From contig NZ_JBHSJJ010000001.1 in NCBI RefSeq assembly GCF_042652345.1, positions 686,417 to 750,416 on the forward strand: a stretch of 64,000 nt of DNA, in the 5' to 3' direction. The stretch is from Negadavirga shengliensis. Lineage in GTDB: Bacteria; Bacteroidota; Bacteroidia; Cytophagales; Cyclobacteriaceae. A model generated the notes under the pieces. That model saw only the letters and a program-made list of their open reading frames with translations, did not search any database and had not been told where the DNA came from. The position numbers and the translations under genes are program-made. Shown here in pieces: positions 1 through 11,600 of the stretch. The first letter of the stretch is position 1; every line of letters begins with the position of its first letter.

Positions 1-1
1 A

Positions 2-466
2 CTGATCCTTTATGACAATCAGGACGTCTCCTTGTGGAACCAGGAGCTGATTGCTAAGGGCGTTTACTATCTCCACCTGGCATCCGTGGGAAATTCCCTC
101 TCCAGGTACCATCTGGAGGCTGGAATTGCCTATTGGCATACTCAGAAACCTGATTCTGCTGTGAAATGGAAAAATATTCTCAAATTATACGATCATCTGT
201 TGGAAATTGCGGATATGCCTATCGCAGCACTCAACAGAATTTTAGCGCTTTCGAAAGTCAGCGGAAAGGAAGCAGCTATTGTGCAAGCAGAATCCCTCAA
301 GTTAGAAGCCAATCCTTATTACCACAGGTTACTGGGCGAGCTTTATATCGACGTGGATCTGAAAAAGGCCAGGTCCAATCTGGAAAAAGCCCTGGATTAT
401 GCCCGCACGGCTAAAGACAAGCAAATCATTGCGCAAAGAATTTTGAGCGTAGAAAAAGAAGGCTAA
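2..466 (+). CDS. ECF RNA polymerase sigma factor, C-terminal part (partial)
   Basis: The reading frame is open from the left edge of the window, so only the C-terminus is present. It looks like the helical, TPR-like C-terminal half (DUF6596 type) of large ECF sigma factors of the SigJ/ECF41-42 kind. Recognisable landmarks are an LYDNQDVSLWN segment, a middle LEAGIAYWHT stretch followed by WKNILKLYDHL, and then MPIAALNRILAL. These repeats follow the sigma2/sigma4 regions in complete members and are thought to act in regulation. The DNA-binding regions lie outside the window. A TetR-type gene follows about 100 bp downstream on the same strand. Family assignment is from memory of the conserved pattern. 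Confidence 0.8.
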   Translation: MILYDNQDVSLWNQELIAKGVYYLHLASVGNSLSRYHLEAGIAYWHTQKPDSAVKWKNILKLYDHLLEIADMPIAALNRILALSKVSGKEAAIVQAESLKLEANPYYHRLLGELYIDVDLKKARSNLEKALDYARTAKDKQIIAQRILSVEKEG

Positions 467-506
467 GAGTAGTTTCCCGGGTTTTTACTCAGAAATTTTT
501 TTCACC

Positions 507-532
507 AATTATGGAATGATCATTCCATAATT
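507..532. promoter_or_regulatory. 26-bp perfect palindrome, probable TetR-family operator
   Basis: Positions 507-519 are the exact reverse complement of 520-532, with core GGAATGATCATTCC. It sits 39 bp upstream of the TetR-type start codon at 571 and downstream of the sigma factor stop. Perfect palindromes of this size directly upstream of tetR-family genes are the usual autoregulatory operators, so this is inferred to be the site bound by the product of the next gene. Confidence 0.75.
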
Positions 533-570
533 TATTTTATTTGATTGATTACAAATTACTTCTGTTCATT

Positions 571-1154
571 ATGGCAAGACCCGTTGAATTTGACAAAAGG
601 AAATATTGGATAAAACCATGAACCTCTTTTGGAGCAAGGGCTATTTTGACACCTCTGCCCAGGATATTGTGGACACTATTGAACTGAGCAGATCCAGTAT
701 TTACAATACTTTCAAGGACAAGAAGACGCTTTTTATCGCATCGCTGCGACATTATATCGATAAGGAGTCAAAAGGTCTTCTCGAGATTTTATCGGCCAGT
801 AAACCCCACCCTTCCAGTATCCGAAGGCTTATGGAATTGGTGGTGGAGTCATCTCTTAACAAATCATGTCCAAAAGGCTGTTTTTTGGTGAACACCGTAA
901 CCCAATTAGCGGCTACTGATATCGAAATCAACCAGATTGTCACCGCAAACATTGATGAAGTGGCCACGGCTTTTCAGGATTTTATTGAAAAAGCACAGCG
1001 ACAGGGCAGTATAAGCCTGCACAAAAACGCCCGCGGGCTTGCCATAATTCTTTTTCACCAGATGACGGCTATCCGGGTAACCAGTAAGGTGATTTCTGAT
1101 AAATTTTTTTTCACGCAAAACATTGATACCATGATGGAATTGTTTAACTCATAA
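571..1154 (+). pseudogene. TetR/AcrR-family transcriptional regulator, frameshifted near the N-terminus
   Basis: ATG at 571 opens with MARPVEFDKRK, the classic start of this TetR subgroup, but runs into a stop at 619-621. The rest of the protein (DKTMNLFWSKGYFDT, the helix-turn-helix around SRSSIYNTFKDK, and a C-terminal ligand domain) continues in another frame to 1154. One extra A in the run near 601-603 would join both parts into the expected N-terminus, so this is a one-base deletion or a sequencing error. An ATG at 618 could still yield a shortened protein that keeps the recognition helices. A perfect operator-like palindrome lies just upstream and a damaged cupin gene just downstream; the cupin would be the natural target gene. 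Confidence 0.8.
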
Positions 1155-1165
1155 TTTCTATAAAA

Positions 1166-1450
1166 ATGGCAACCAAAGGACAAACTATCACAAACACCAA
1201 AACAGGGGAAAAAATCACCTGGATGGAAACCGCGAAAGATACCGATGGAAAAAGATTGGTATTCGATTTTGAAGTAAAACCAAAGGGAAAACTTCCCGTT
1301 GTGCATTTTCATCCTTATCAGCAGGATACTTTTACCATAAAAGGGGGCATTTTTGCCATTAAGTTAAAGAAAATACTATCCGAAGTACAGCGAGCACGTA
1401 AATTTCTCCATAAAGGATTCTTTGACTTCTTTTGGATAATGAAGGGCTAG
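1166..1450 (+). pseudogene. Cupin-domain protein, truncated
   Basis: The first 65 or so residues (MATKGQTITNTKTGEKITW, then a strand containing LPVVHFHPYQQDTF) match the start of small cupin proteins, with the two histidines of the first metal-binding motif present. After FAIKL the sequence changes into KKILSEVQRARKF, which does not look like cupin, and stops at 1450. The second cupin motif is missing. An internal deletion or fusion to an unrelated fragment is the simplest reading. It starts 12 bp after the TetR gene and probably formed an operon with it. The sequence after the stop contains a short open stretch (LDELFGNLGNGKL) in another frame that I could not place. Confidence 0.6.
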
Positions 1451-1494
1451 ATGAGCTGTTTGGAAATTTAGGAAACGGGAAGTTGACGTTGTTC

Positions 1495-1533
1495 GGGATT
1501 CCGGTGTAAAATACCGAAAGGGATTCCGGTGTA
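1495..1533 (+). repeat. Two direct copies of a 14-bp sequence
   Basis: GGGATTCCGGTGTA occurs at 1495-1508 and again at 1520-1533, separated by 11 bp. It lies between the cupin remnant and the terminator of the opposite-strand gene and may mark the junction where the cupin region was rearranged. Confidence 0.6.
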
Positions 1534-1534
1534 T

Positions 1535-1572
1535 AAAAAATCCCTCAAGAGGAAATTTCTCTCAAGGGATTT
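1535..1572 (-). terminator. Rho-independent terminator of the metallopeptidase lipoprotein gene
   Basis: AAATCCCT at 1538-1545 pairs with AGGGATTT at 1565-1572, and further pairing continues inside the loop (AGAG/CTCT). The A-run at 1535-1540 gives a U-tract on the minus strand. It sits 20 bp after the stop of the minus-strand gene ending at 1593. Confidence 0.75.
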
Positions 1573-1592
1573 GTAGTACAAATAAAATAAGC

Positions 1593-2603
1593 TTATTTGG
1601 TCAGCACCTCTTTCATGGCATCTATAAACGAGGGTTCGGGCACGTCTTCTTGAAGCACCAGCATGACAAAATGCTCGGCCAGAATTTCTTCGGGATGCAA
1701 GGTGTATGTGGTATTGTTACCGATCTTTTGCTTGAGGTCAGAAGCTGCCGCGAAATTTCTCAGGACCGGCATATTATTCACTAAGATAGCCTTTTTGTTT
1801 TCATTGCCCCCCTCTACATACATTAGCCTTTGCTTCATGTAGGTGAAGAAGGATCCACCGTCCCATTCCTCTTCGGAGATCAGGATGAATACTACTTCTT
1901 CATCTTGATTATCAATTTTGACGGTGATGGTATGCTCAAGGAACGGAGCGTCAGGGTTGGTAATGATCATGTCCCGTATGGCTGGGGGATATTCGATCCG
2001 GTTGCTTTCGTGGAAATTAATGGTGGCGAAAAGGTCATTCCTTCTCTCAGGCTTGTGCCGGGTAAGTATATGGAACAGCTCATGAATCAGGTAATTTTCC
2101 GAAACAAGTCCCCTGACAACCATGTAGTTTTCACGCGTATAACTGATTGCCCCCCCTTCTTCGTTCATGCTGGATTTGATCAAAAGAATTTCCTCTGGAA
2201 ACTCCAGCTTTAGACCCAGGTTTTCGATCTTGGTTTTCACACCCAGAATTCTTTCTCGCAAGGCGTTTTTTTCTTCTTCGTTCCATTCCAGAGCCTGCTG
2301 TGAGGCAAATTCCAGGTAATCTTCTTCTTTCGAACTTTCCTTATTTTTTGTCCGGGATTCCAGGTCAAATTTACTGAGCGACTTGGTGTAGGTATCTGAA
2401 GTACCAAGCCTTTCTGAAGCCTCGTCCTTGGGCGCAAAAACAATAGTGGTGCCTTCAATAAAAGGAACCTCAATGTCAGGATCCCGGTTACTGGGATTTT
2501 CACCGTTCGGCTCTTCATTGATCGGAGCTGTGCCTGGCCCGTCATCAACAGAACATGCAGCAAAAAAGGCCACCATCAAAATAAACAAAAGGGATTTTTT
2601 CAT
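1593..2603 (-). CDS. Putative zinc metallopeptidase lipoprotein
   Basis: The 336-residue product begins MKKSLLFILMVAFFAACS, a signal peptide ending in a lipobox, so it is predicted to be anchored in the outer membrane or periplasm. An acidic, Pro/Asn-rich linker follows. The probable active site is HELFH in the segment YLIHELFHILTRH (about residues 172-182), an HExxH zinc motif. A later EEILAEHF near the C-terminus could supply the glutamate third ligand, as in gluzincins. Substrate unknown. It is followed by its own terminator and lies just downstream of the NRPS gene on the same strand, but a functional link is only inference from position. Confidence 0.7.
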   Translation of the reverse strand: MKKSLLFILMVAFFAACSVDDGPGTAPINEEPNGENPSNRDPDIEVPFIEGTTIVFAPKDEASERLGTSDTYTKSLSKFDLESRTKNKESSKEEDYLEFASQQALEWNEEEKNALRERILGVKTKIENLGLKLEFPEEILLIKSSMNEEGGAISYTRENYMVVRGLVSENYLIHELFHILTRHKPERRNDLFATINFHESNRIEYPPAIRDMIITNPDAPFLEHTITVKIDNQDEEVVFILISEEEWDGGSFFTYMKQRLMYVEGGNENKKAILVNNMPVLRNFAAASDLKQKIGNNTTYTLHPEEILAEHFVMLVLQEDVPEPSFIDAMKEVLTK

Positions 2604-2659
2604 ATGTTCAATCTATTAAAATTGTTGCAATATACATTTTAAACACAATAAAATACAAA

Positions 2660-5600
2660 TTATTGGTTTTTAATTACTTTCTGCAAGGTTTGGGCAAACT
2701 GCTTCGCATGTTGAGGAGACAGCATATCAATGTGCTCTCCTTCTACTTCCCATACGTGTACTTTGTCCACATAAGGCGTCCATCCCATGTACGCAGGATC
2801 CGGTAAATAGCTTGTTTGTATACGGGCTTTAAGCAGGTGTACCGTCACATTCCGACGTGTGATGATATACTCCTTACATGCGTCTTTATACACAGACTCC
2901 ACTTTTTTAAATGTCTTTATCATATCGGTTTCCCCGGTTTCAACCTTTATGCGAAGGAGCTTTTTGATCCGGTTTACCTTTCTTCGGAACGAACCTTTTT
3001 TTACCCTTTTAAAGATGTGGGGGTGACGTGTCCATAAAGAGATATCAAATATCCGTTTTCCGATCTCATGCCTGATAAGGTTGAACATTCTGATCTCCCA
3101 GCGTTCTCTGTGATCGCTTTGGTAGGCATAAGCGTCAAAAAGGATCAGGTCTTCTACTTTTTTTCCCAAACCTTCCAATTGCTTTGCCATTTCGTAGACT
3201 ATGATTCCTCCTAGCGAATATCCGGCCAATATGTATGGACCGTCAGGATTTTGTTTCAAAAGTTCTTCCACGTATTGGGAAGCAATAGCTTCAACAGTCG
3301 TTGACGGTTTTTCTATACCATCAAGGCCCTTCGCCTGTATCCCATAAACGGGTTGTTCTTCATCCATGTGTTTGGCCACCGTATAAAAGGGAAGTATGTT
3401 AAGACCTCCTCCATGTACAATGTAAAGCGGGGTGTTTTTGCCGGTGGTTTTTATAGGCACCAGCGCATTCCATTCCTTTACTCCAAATTGTCCCGTTTTT
3501 AAGGCACAGGCCAGCTTTTGCACCGTCGGATATTTGAATAAGATCGACAACGGTAGTTTTACCCTATATATCTGCTCCAAACGGGCCATTACCTGGACAG
3601 CAACGAGGGAATGGCCACCTATCTCAAAGAAGTTGTCCGTGATATCCACCCGATCAATGCCGAGGGCCTCCTCCCAGACCCCGGCCACCAGCTTTTCTTC
3701 AGGTGTTTTGGGCTTTAGGATAACCTTTTTGTGCAATGGGGTCGACGGAGGTTTGGGCAGGGCCTTTCTGTTAATCTTTCCGTTGTCAGAAAGCGGAAAA
3801 CTTTCCATTACAATGAATTCCGATGGAACCATATAATCTGGAAGAAAAAGGCTTAAGTCCCGCTTCCAACGTTTTTTCTGCGCGAGACTTTCTGCCTGCT
3901 TTTTCCCCGCTCCAGCGGGGTTATTTTGTTTCGGAGATAATATCAGGTAAGCAAGCAATACCGGGTTTTCTTTGTTGGTTTCCTGAAAGTCCACCACTGC
4001 ATCTTCGATTCCATCAAGCTGACCCAATGCAAACTCTATTTCACCCAATTCTACCCGGTGTCCTCTGATTTTTATCTGATGATCAATCCTTCCGGAAACC
4101 ACTATTTCCCCGTTGGGCAAATAGTGGCCTATGTCGCCGGTGCGATACAGCCTGGAACTGTCGGCATTTTCCAAAAAATTGTCAAGGAATTTTTCAGCAC
4201 TCAGTTCGGGTTGGTTGAGATAGCCCCGGGCAACCCCACTACCCGCAATACAAATTTCCCCTTTTTCCCCATCCCGTACAGGCTTGAGGTTTTCGTCCAA
4301 AATGTAAACCTGGGTGTTTCTTACAGGCTTACCCACCGTAATGAATTCCGAAGGCTCCACGATCTGCTTGATCGTGGAATAAACCGTGGTTTCCGTAGGA
4401 CCGTAGATGTTCCACAGCTCCCTGCATAGTGGCAGCAGCCTCTCTGCCAGCTGAGGCGTGAGCGCTTCACCTCCGCTGATGATACGAAAGTTCCCATAGC
4501 GTTGGCTCCAGCCTGCAGCAAGCATCATCTTCCAATGGGAGGGTGTGGCAAACATCAAAGTAATGTTTTCCTTTGGGATGATGTCCAATATTAGGCCAGG
4601 ATCCCTTCTTTGCATTTTGTCCAATAAAATGCAGGTTGTCCCGTATGCGTAGGGAAGAAGGGTCTCCAAGATGGCAATATCAAATGAAATGGAGCTTACT
4701 GCCAATATTCTGTCGGATTCAGAAATTCCCGGCTGATCCTGGACGGTCCGCAGAAAATTGTACAGATTGCAGTGCTCCAGCACTACCCCTTTGGGTCGTC
4801 CCGTAGACCCGGAAGTATAAATGACATAGGCCGCATCATGAGGAGCAGTGTGCACCGTGGGGTTTTCCTCAGAGTAGCCGTCTTTTTCTTTTACGAAACT
4901 TTCCCAGATGACCGCCTGAGCATGGGTGTCAAAACTGCTCTTATAAATGGAATGGGTGATGTACACCTTACAGGCATCATCCAACATGTAAGTGATTCGG
5001 GAAACCGGATAATCCGTATCCACGGGCAGGTATGCCGCACCGGCCTTTAGAACAGCCAGTACGGAAACTACCATTTCCAGCGACCTGTCCAGGACTATAC
5101 CTACGATCTCCCCTTGCTTTACCCCTTTTTCAATCAGGTAATGCGCCAACTGGTTGGCATTGGCGTTCAGTTCTTGGTAGGTAAGTTCCTTTTCACCAAA
5201 AATTAGGGCCGTTTTATTACCCAATCTGGATACATTATCTTCGATCATCTGGTGAATCGGCACCCACTCAGACAATGAAGCTTCCTCACGCTTTGTGATC
5301 TGTTTGTCTTCTTTTGGAAGCGGTAGGCTATCGTGAAAAAGGGTTTTAGGAACCAGATGGGGTTCACCCGTTACTGCGTTGAGCAGGGTGAGATAGTCGG
5401 TGATCAGCCGGTCAATGGTTTCTTCCCTGAAGAGGTCGGTCGCATATTCTATCGTACCTTGAATGCCGTCACTGCTTTCGTTCAGTAAAAAAGTCAGGTC
5501 AAACTTGGAGGTGTTCTGCTTAAAGGATTCCTGACTGATTTTCAGGGTGCCAGAAACCTCAGGTATCAGATCCTGTTCATGTTGCATCACAAACATGACC

Positions 5601-8600
5601 TGAAAGAGAGGGTTGCTGCCAAGCTCCCGCTGAGAACCGGTGGCGGCTACTATTTTTTCGAAGGGCACTTCCTGATAGTCAAATGCCTCCAGGCAGTTAT
5701 TTTTTACTTCCTCCAATATCTGGACAAAAGACTCCCGTGTACCGATGGTAGACCTAATGGGTAGCGGGTTGATAAAATAGCCAATAAGCGGCTCTGTTTC
5801 CAAATGATGCCTGCCGGCCAAAGCAGTTCCAATACAGATGTCTTCCTGTCCGCTGTACCGCTGAAACAGGATTTTCGATACGGCGAGCAGCACCATGAAC
5901 GAAGAAGCACCATATTTCCTGCCTAACTGATTTACGGTGGAACTCAGGTCCTGACCGATTGAAAAATCGACAGACAATCCCCTGGAGGTCCTTTCCTGTG
6001 GTCTGGGAAAATCCACCGGCAAACGCAATGGCTGGATTCCGCTGAGTTTTTCTTTCCAAAAGTCAAGCTTCTCCTGTAGATAAGCCTCATCTCTAAATTG
6101 TCTTTGCCAGAGTGCATAATCTGCATACTGGATTTTCAGTGTGGGCAGATCGGGTGTTTTGTGCCGGGTAAATGCTTCATACAGGGTAAACAATTCCTTG
6201 ACCAATATAGGTACTGACCACCCATCAAACGAAATATGATGCACCACCAAAATCAATAGTCTGGTAGAAGAATCAATAGCAATAAGTTTTGCCCGAAGCA
6301 TGTAATCCTCTTCCAGGTTAAAGGGGCTGTAAAGGAAATGACGGATGATTTCCTCTTCATTTAAAGGCTCCGGTAAATCCGGCATATGCTCCATGTACCA
6401 GTTTTCCGGGCTTTTTACCATCTGCCAAAGTTTTCCGTCGGTTTCCTTGATTACGGTCCTTAGGATTTCATGCCTTTTTAATATGGACTTCAGCGCATCT
6501 TCCAAAGCTGTACTTTCCAAGTGCCCTCTGAACTTCAATATAATAGGAATATGGTATTGGGTGGAGCCCTGAAGTCTATCAATCAGCCAAAGACTTTCCT
6601 GGCCGTAGGATAAAGGAAGGTGCTCTGGTCTGGGAACAACCTTTTGAATGGGTTGCAGAGGATTTTTTTCATCCAGTTTGGGCTGTATATAGCTCGCTAG
6701 GTCAGCCAGGACAGGATTTAAAAACAGGTCCCGTATGCCGATGGCAATATGATAATGATTTTTGATAGCGGCAATCAACCGGGTACCTAATAAGGAATGA
6801 CCGCCAAGCTCAAAAAAATTATCATATACCCCGATGGGTCCAACTTGGAGAAGTGTTTCCCAGATTTTTGCAAGCGTTGTTTCAACTGGGGTCTTGGGGG
6901 CAATATAACCCACGTTCTCATGGGTATCATCCTCTGAAAATGCCAAACTGGCCAAAGCCTGTCTGTCAGTTTTCCCGTTTGGCGTCAGCGGCATCTTGTC
7001 CAAACTTACCCAATGGTTAGGGACCATATAGGCAGGTAATTTGGACTTAAGTTCTGTGATGACACGTTGTTTACCTGAAGAGGACGCCGTAACAAGGTAA
7101 GTCACCAGCTGTTTTTCGCCCTCTCTATCAGTTTTGGCCAGCACCACCGCATGTTCCACGCCGGCGCATTGTTGCAAGGCAAACTCGATTTCTCCCAATT
7201 CAATACGATAGCCCCGTATTTTTATCTGGGCATCTTTTCTGCCTATGAATTCTATGTTGCCGTTGGGAAGCCATCTGCCGATGTCTCCGGTTTTATATAT
7301 CTTTTTACCCGGCAAAAACGGATCAGGAATGAATTTCTCCTCTGTCAATTCCCTCCTGTTCCAATAACCTCTAGCCAGTCCTTGACCGCCCAGGCAGATT
7401 TCTCCCGGCACGCCGATGGGGCAAGGTGCCTGCAAGGAGCTCAGGATGTAAATATATGTTCCTTTAATGGGCTTGCCAATCCACGTTTGCTTATCCTCGT
7501 CCAGTTGATAACAGGTACTATAAGTGGTATCTTCTGTGGGGCCGTAAAGGTTCCTTACTTCTATTTCCGTGTTGTCGGTACCCAAAAAGTCGACAACCTG
7601 TGATGGAATAGGTTCCCCGGCCATATTCAAAAGCCGCACGCGGGAGAAATCCGCATGCTCATGTATAAGACCTTGAACTACACTGGGGACGCAGTTTAAA
7701 AACACCCGGTTATCCTTGGATAGGTTTTCATTGATGTACAAACCGCTTTCAATTATCCTGATTGGCTTGCCAATACTTAACGGGAAGAAAATCTCAAACA
7801 CAGACAGGTCAAAACAGATGGAGGTGGTGGCGTAAAGAACATCAAAGCTATTGGAAGAAAATTCTTCCTGGCACCAGTCAATGAACCCAGTCAGATTCCC
7901 GTGTTCGAGCATTACCCCTTTGGGTTTTCCCGTGGAACCGGAGGTATAGATGATGTAGGCGAGCTGCCTGGCCGAAGGATAGATTTTGGGAGAAGAGACA
8001 TCCTTGGAGCCGCCGTTTGAAGAAACCTCTATGATTTCCATACCCGTTTTTTCCAACAACTTCTTTCTGGAAGCAGGGGTGGTTACTGCCCATTTTGCCT
8101 CCGTGTCTTCTTGTATAAAACGGATTCTTTCTTCCGGATATAGAGGATCTATAGGAACATAAGCTCCCCCGGCTTTCAAAATACCCAACATGCCCACCAC
8201 CATTTCAAGTGACCGTTCCGCGCACAACAGGACCAGGGATTCTCTTTTTACGCCTTTGCTCACCAGCAAATGGGCGAGCGCATTGGCTTGCTGGTCCAGC
8301 TCATGGTAGGTCAGCGTTTTGTGTCCGAAGACCAAAGCAGTGCTTTGCGGATTTTTTTCAGCCTGGATTTCAAATTTTTCTATAATGGAGGAGTCGTCCG
8401 CGATAAAATACTCCATTTGGGGCATTAAAAATTTCTTTTCCTCAGGACCCAAAAAATCCAACAAGCCTGTTTTTTTATCGGGTTCTCGAAGGATGGCATC
8501 CAGCAATCTTCTGTAATGATCTACCATCCTTTCAATGGTAGCGTTCCGGAAAAGTGCTGTACTGTATTCTACAGCACCTTTTATACCCTCTTCGGTTTCT

Positions 8601-11600
8601 TCCAGCGTAAAAGTGATTTCAAATTTTGAAGTTCCCGGATCTATCTCAAGCTGGGCGGTTTTGACACCTGTCAGTTCCAACGGCCCGGATGGCGGCATAT
8701 TTTGCCAAACAAACATGATTTGGAAAAGCGGGTTGTTTTGTAAGCTTCTTTCTTTTGAAACCTCCCGCACTACAGCTTCAAAGGGCACGTCACTGTGTTC
8801 ATAAGCAGCCAGTGTGGACTGTTTTACCTGCGCCAAAACCTTTTTGAAGGAAGCCTGAGGATCTATTTCATTCCGAAGGGCCAAAGGGTTGATAAAATAG
8901 CCTATCAAGCTTTCTGCTTCCGCCAGCTGCCTGCCGGCAACCGCAGTGCCCACACAAATGTCCTCTTCTGAAGTGTAGCGATGGAGCAGTAAATTAAAGG
9001 CAGTAAGCAGGGTCATAAAAAGAGTGGCCCCCTCGCCGCTGCCAAGTTGGGTCAAAGCTTCCCTTACTTCTTTTTCTATCACAAAGCGGACCACTGCCCC
9101 ATCTTGGCTTAGAGCGGGTTGGCGGGGATAATCTGTGGGCAGCTGAAGAGGCTTGACACCGGTTAATTTATTTTTCCAATAACTGATCTTACCTTCAATG
9201 GATTTATTTTTAACCCATTCCCGCTGATACAAAGCAAAATCCGCATATTGGAAAGGGAGAGCCTCGGGTTTCCGGCCATCTTTGCCGATATGAAAATGAT
9301 AAAGGGATGCCAGTTCTCCAAGAAATACGGCCAGCGACCAGGCATCGAAAGCGATATGATGGGCCGTCAAAACCAATACTTGTCTTTCCTCACTGTATCT
9401 GACCAGGCGTCCCCTAAGCATGTAATCGGCTTTCAGGTCAAAGGGCTTTTGGAAAAGCGGCTTCACATCTTCGTGGAGGGTATTTTCGGAAAGATCATAA
9501 GTGCGCTTATCAAGAACCGCCAGCGACCAGTCATCGGCGGGCAGGATAATTTGTTCTATCTCTCCCTGGTTTTCTGCAAAGACCGTGCGCAGGGGTTCAT
9601 GTCTGCTCACTATTTCCCGAAGGCTGCATTCAAGGGCAGAGATGTTTATCTTCCCCTCTATTTTGTAGACAATAGGAAGATGATAAGCGATGCTGCCTTC
9701 CAACTGGTCCACAAACCACAGGCTTTTCTGGTTGAATGATGCAGGCACGCTTTGGGGCCGCATGGCTTTTGTCCACGGCGCAGCGCTGAACGCGCTTTCT
9801 TCAAGGCATTTTTTCAAACCCGCTATGGTGGGGAACTTGAATACCTCTTCTATTTTTACGGTTTTGCCGATTTCCCGCTGAAGAGCGGCCACCAAGCGCA
9901 TGGCTGAGAGGGAATTGCCGCCCAGTTCAAAAAAATTATCATGGATACCTATGGTGTGGGTTTGCAACAGCCTTTTCCAAACAGAAAAAAGCACCTGCTC
10001 CGTTTCATCTGAGGGAACCGGAGAACGGTCTGTTGAGGTGAAAACCGTTTCGGAGGAGGGCAAAGCCTTTTTGTTGATTTTTCCGTTGGCGGTAAGCGGT
10101 ATATGGTCCAGGGTCACCCAGAAACCGGGAACCATATACAGGGGCAGCTTTTTTCGAAGTGCGGCAACCATCGCGCTTTGCGCGTATCCGGCTTTGGGCA
10201 CCACGTAAGCCACCAATGTTTTTTCTTCATTGTTTTGTGCTGCTGCCAGAACCACGGCGTTGTCCACGGAACTTTCCTGCAGAATGGCTGCTTCTATTTC
10301 GGCCAGTTCTATCCGGTATCCGTTGATTTTTACCTGATCGTCTGATCGGCCTTCAAAGACAATGTTGCCATCTTCCAGCCAATGGCAGATATCCCCGGTT
10401 CTGTACATTTTTGAATTTCCGGAAGCAGAGAAAGGGTCCGGAATGAATTTCTCCAAAGTCAGCGCCTCGTTATTCAGATAGCCGCGGCCTACACCGGCTC
10501 CGGCTATACATAATTCCCCCGAAACACCAATAGGGGCCAAGTCACCGGATTTATCAACGATGTAACATTGCACGTTGCGGATGGGCTTTCCAATGGTGAT
10601 GGTTTGGTCTCTGGATTCGACTTTGGCCACTGTAGTCCAGACCGTAGTTTCTGTAGGCCCATATTCATTGTACAGGTCTATTTTCCTGCTTAAATCAAAA
10701 TGCCTGTTTACCAAATCCCCTGTCAAACTTTCTCCCCCTAGAATCACCGTCGAAATAGTGGATTTTTCCAAAATACCTTCCTCCAGTAAAAACCTATAAT
10801 AAGAAGGGACACATAGCAAGGTGTTTGACCTGGACAGCAATCCAGGCAAAAAGTGGATATCCTGAATATGTTCTTGCTTACTGATGACCAGGGAACCGCC
10901 CTTGGTAAGCGCCCAAAAAAGTGCTCCGATAGAAGCATCGAAAGAAAAAGAAGGAATAAGCAGGATCGAAGGGCTGCCGGGATAATAATGATGCCTGGCC
11001 AGGGTAGAAGACAGTAGCTGGGCATGTTCGATAAGTACCCCTTTGGGTTCGCCTGTTGATCCGGAAGTGAAGATCACATAGGCCAATCCGTTCGACATTA
11101 TATCGGGGAGAAGCTGGTTATGGCCGTGATTTTGGTCCACCAGGGCGCGGTAACCGACTATTTCAAGGTCAATAGGAAAATCAATATCTGCAAGGCCCTC
11201 TCCATCGGTGATCACCACCTTGGCGTTGGTTTGTTTGATCACGGATCGTAACCTTTCAGCCGGTAGGGCAGGATCAATGGGCACATAGGCTGCACCTGCC
11301 TTTAATACGCCCAATAGACTCACAACCGATTCCATGGAGCGTCCCATGCATAGGGGGACCAGGGCCTCATTCCTGATCCCTTTTGCCAATAGCGCATAAC
11401 CGACTTTGTCGGACAGTTCATCCAATTCCCTATAAGTCAACGAATTGGATTCATATTGGAGGGCCGTGGCATCGGGTTGCTGCTGTACCCGGGCTTTAAA
11501 TAGGTCAAGTACCGTGGCGGTATTTTCCGGTCCAATTTTTTCAAGAGGGGCATTAAAGTCTTCAACAATGATTTTTTTCTCACGAAGCGGTAAAATACCA

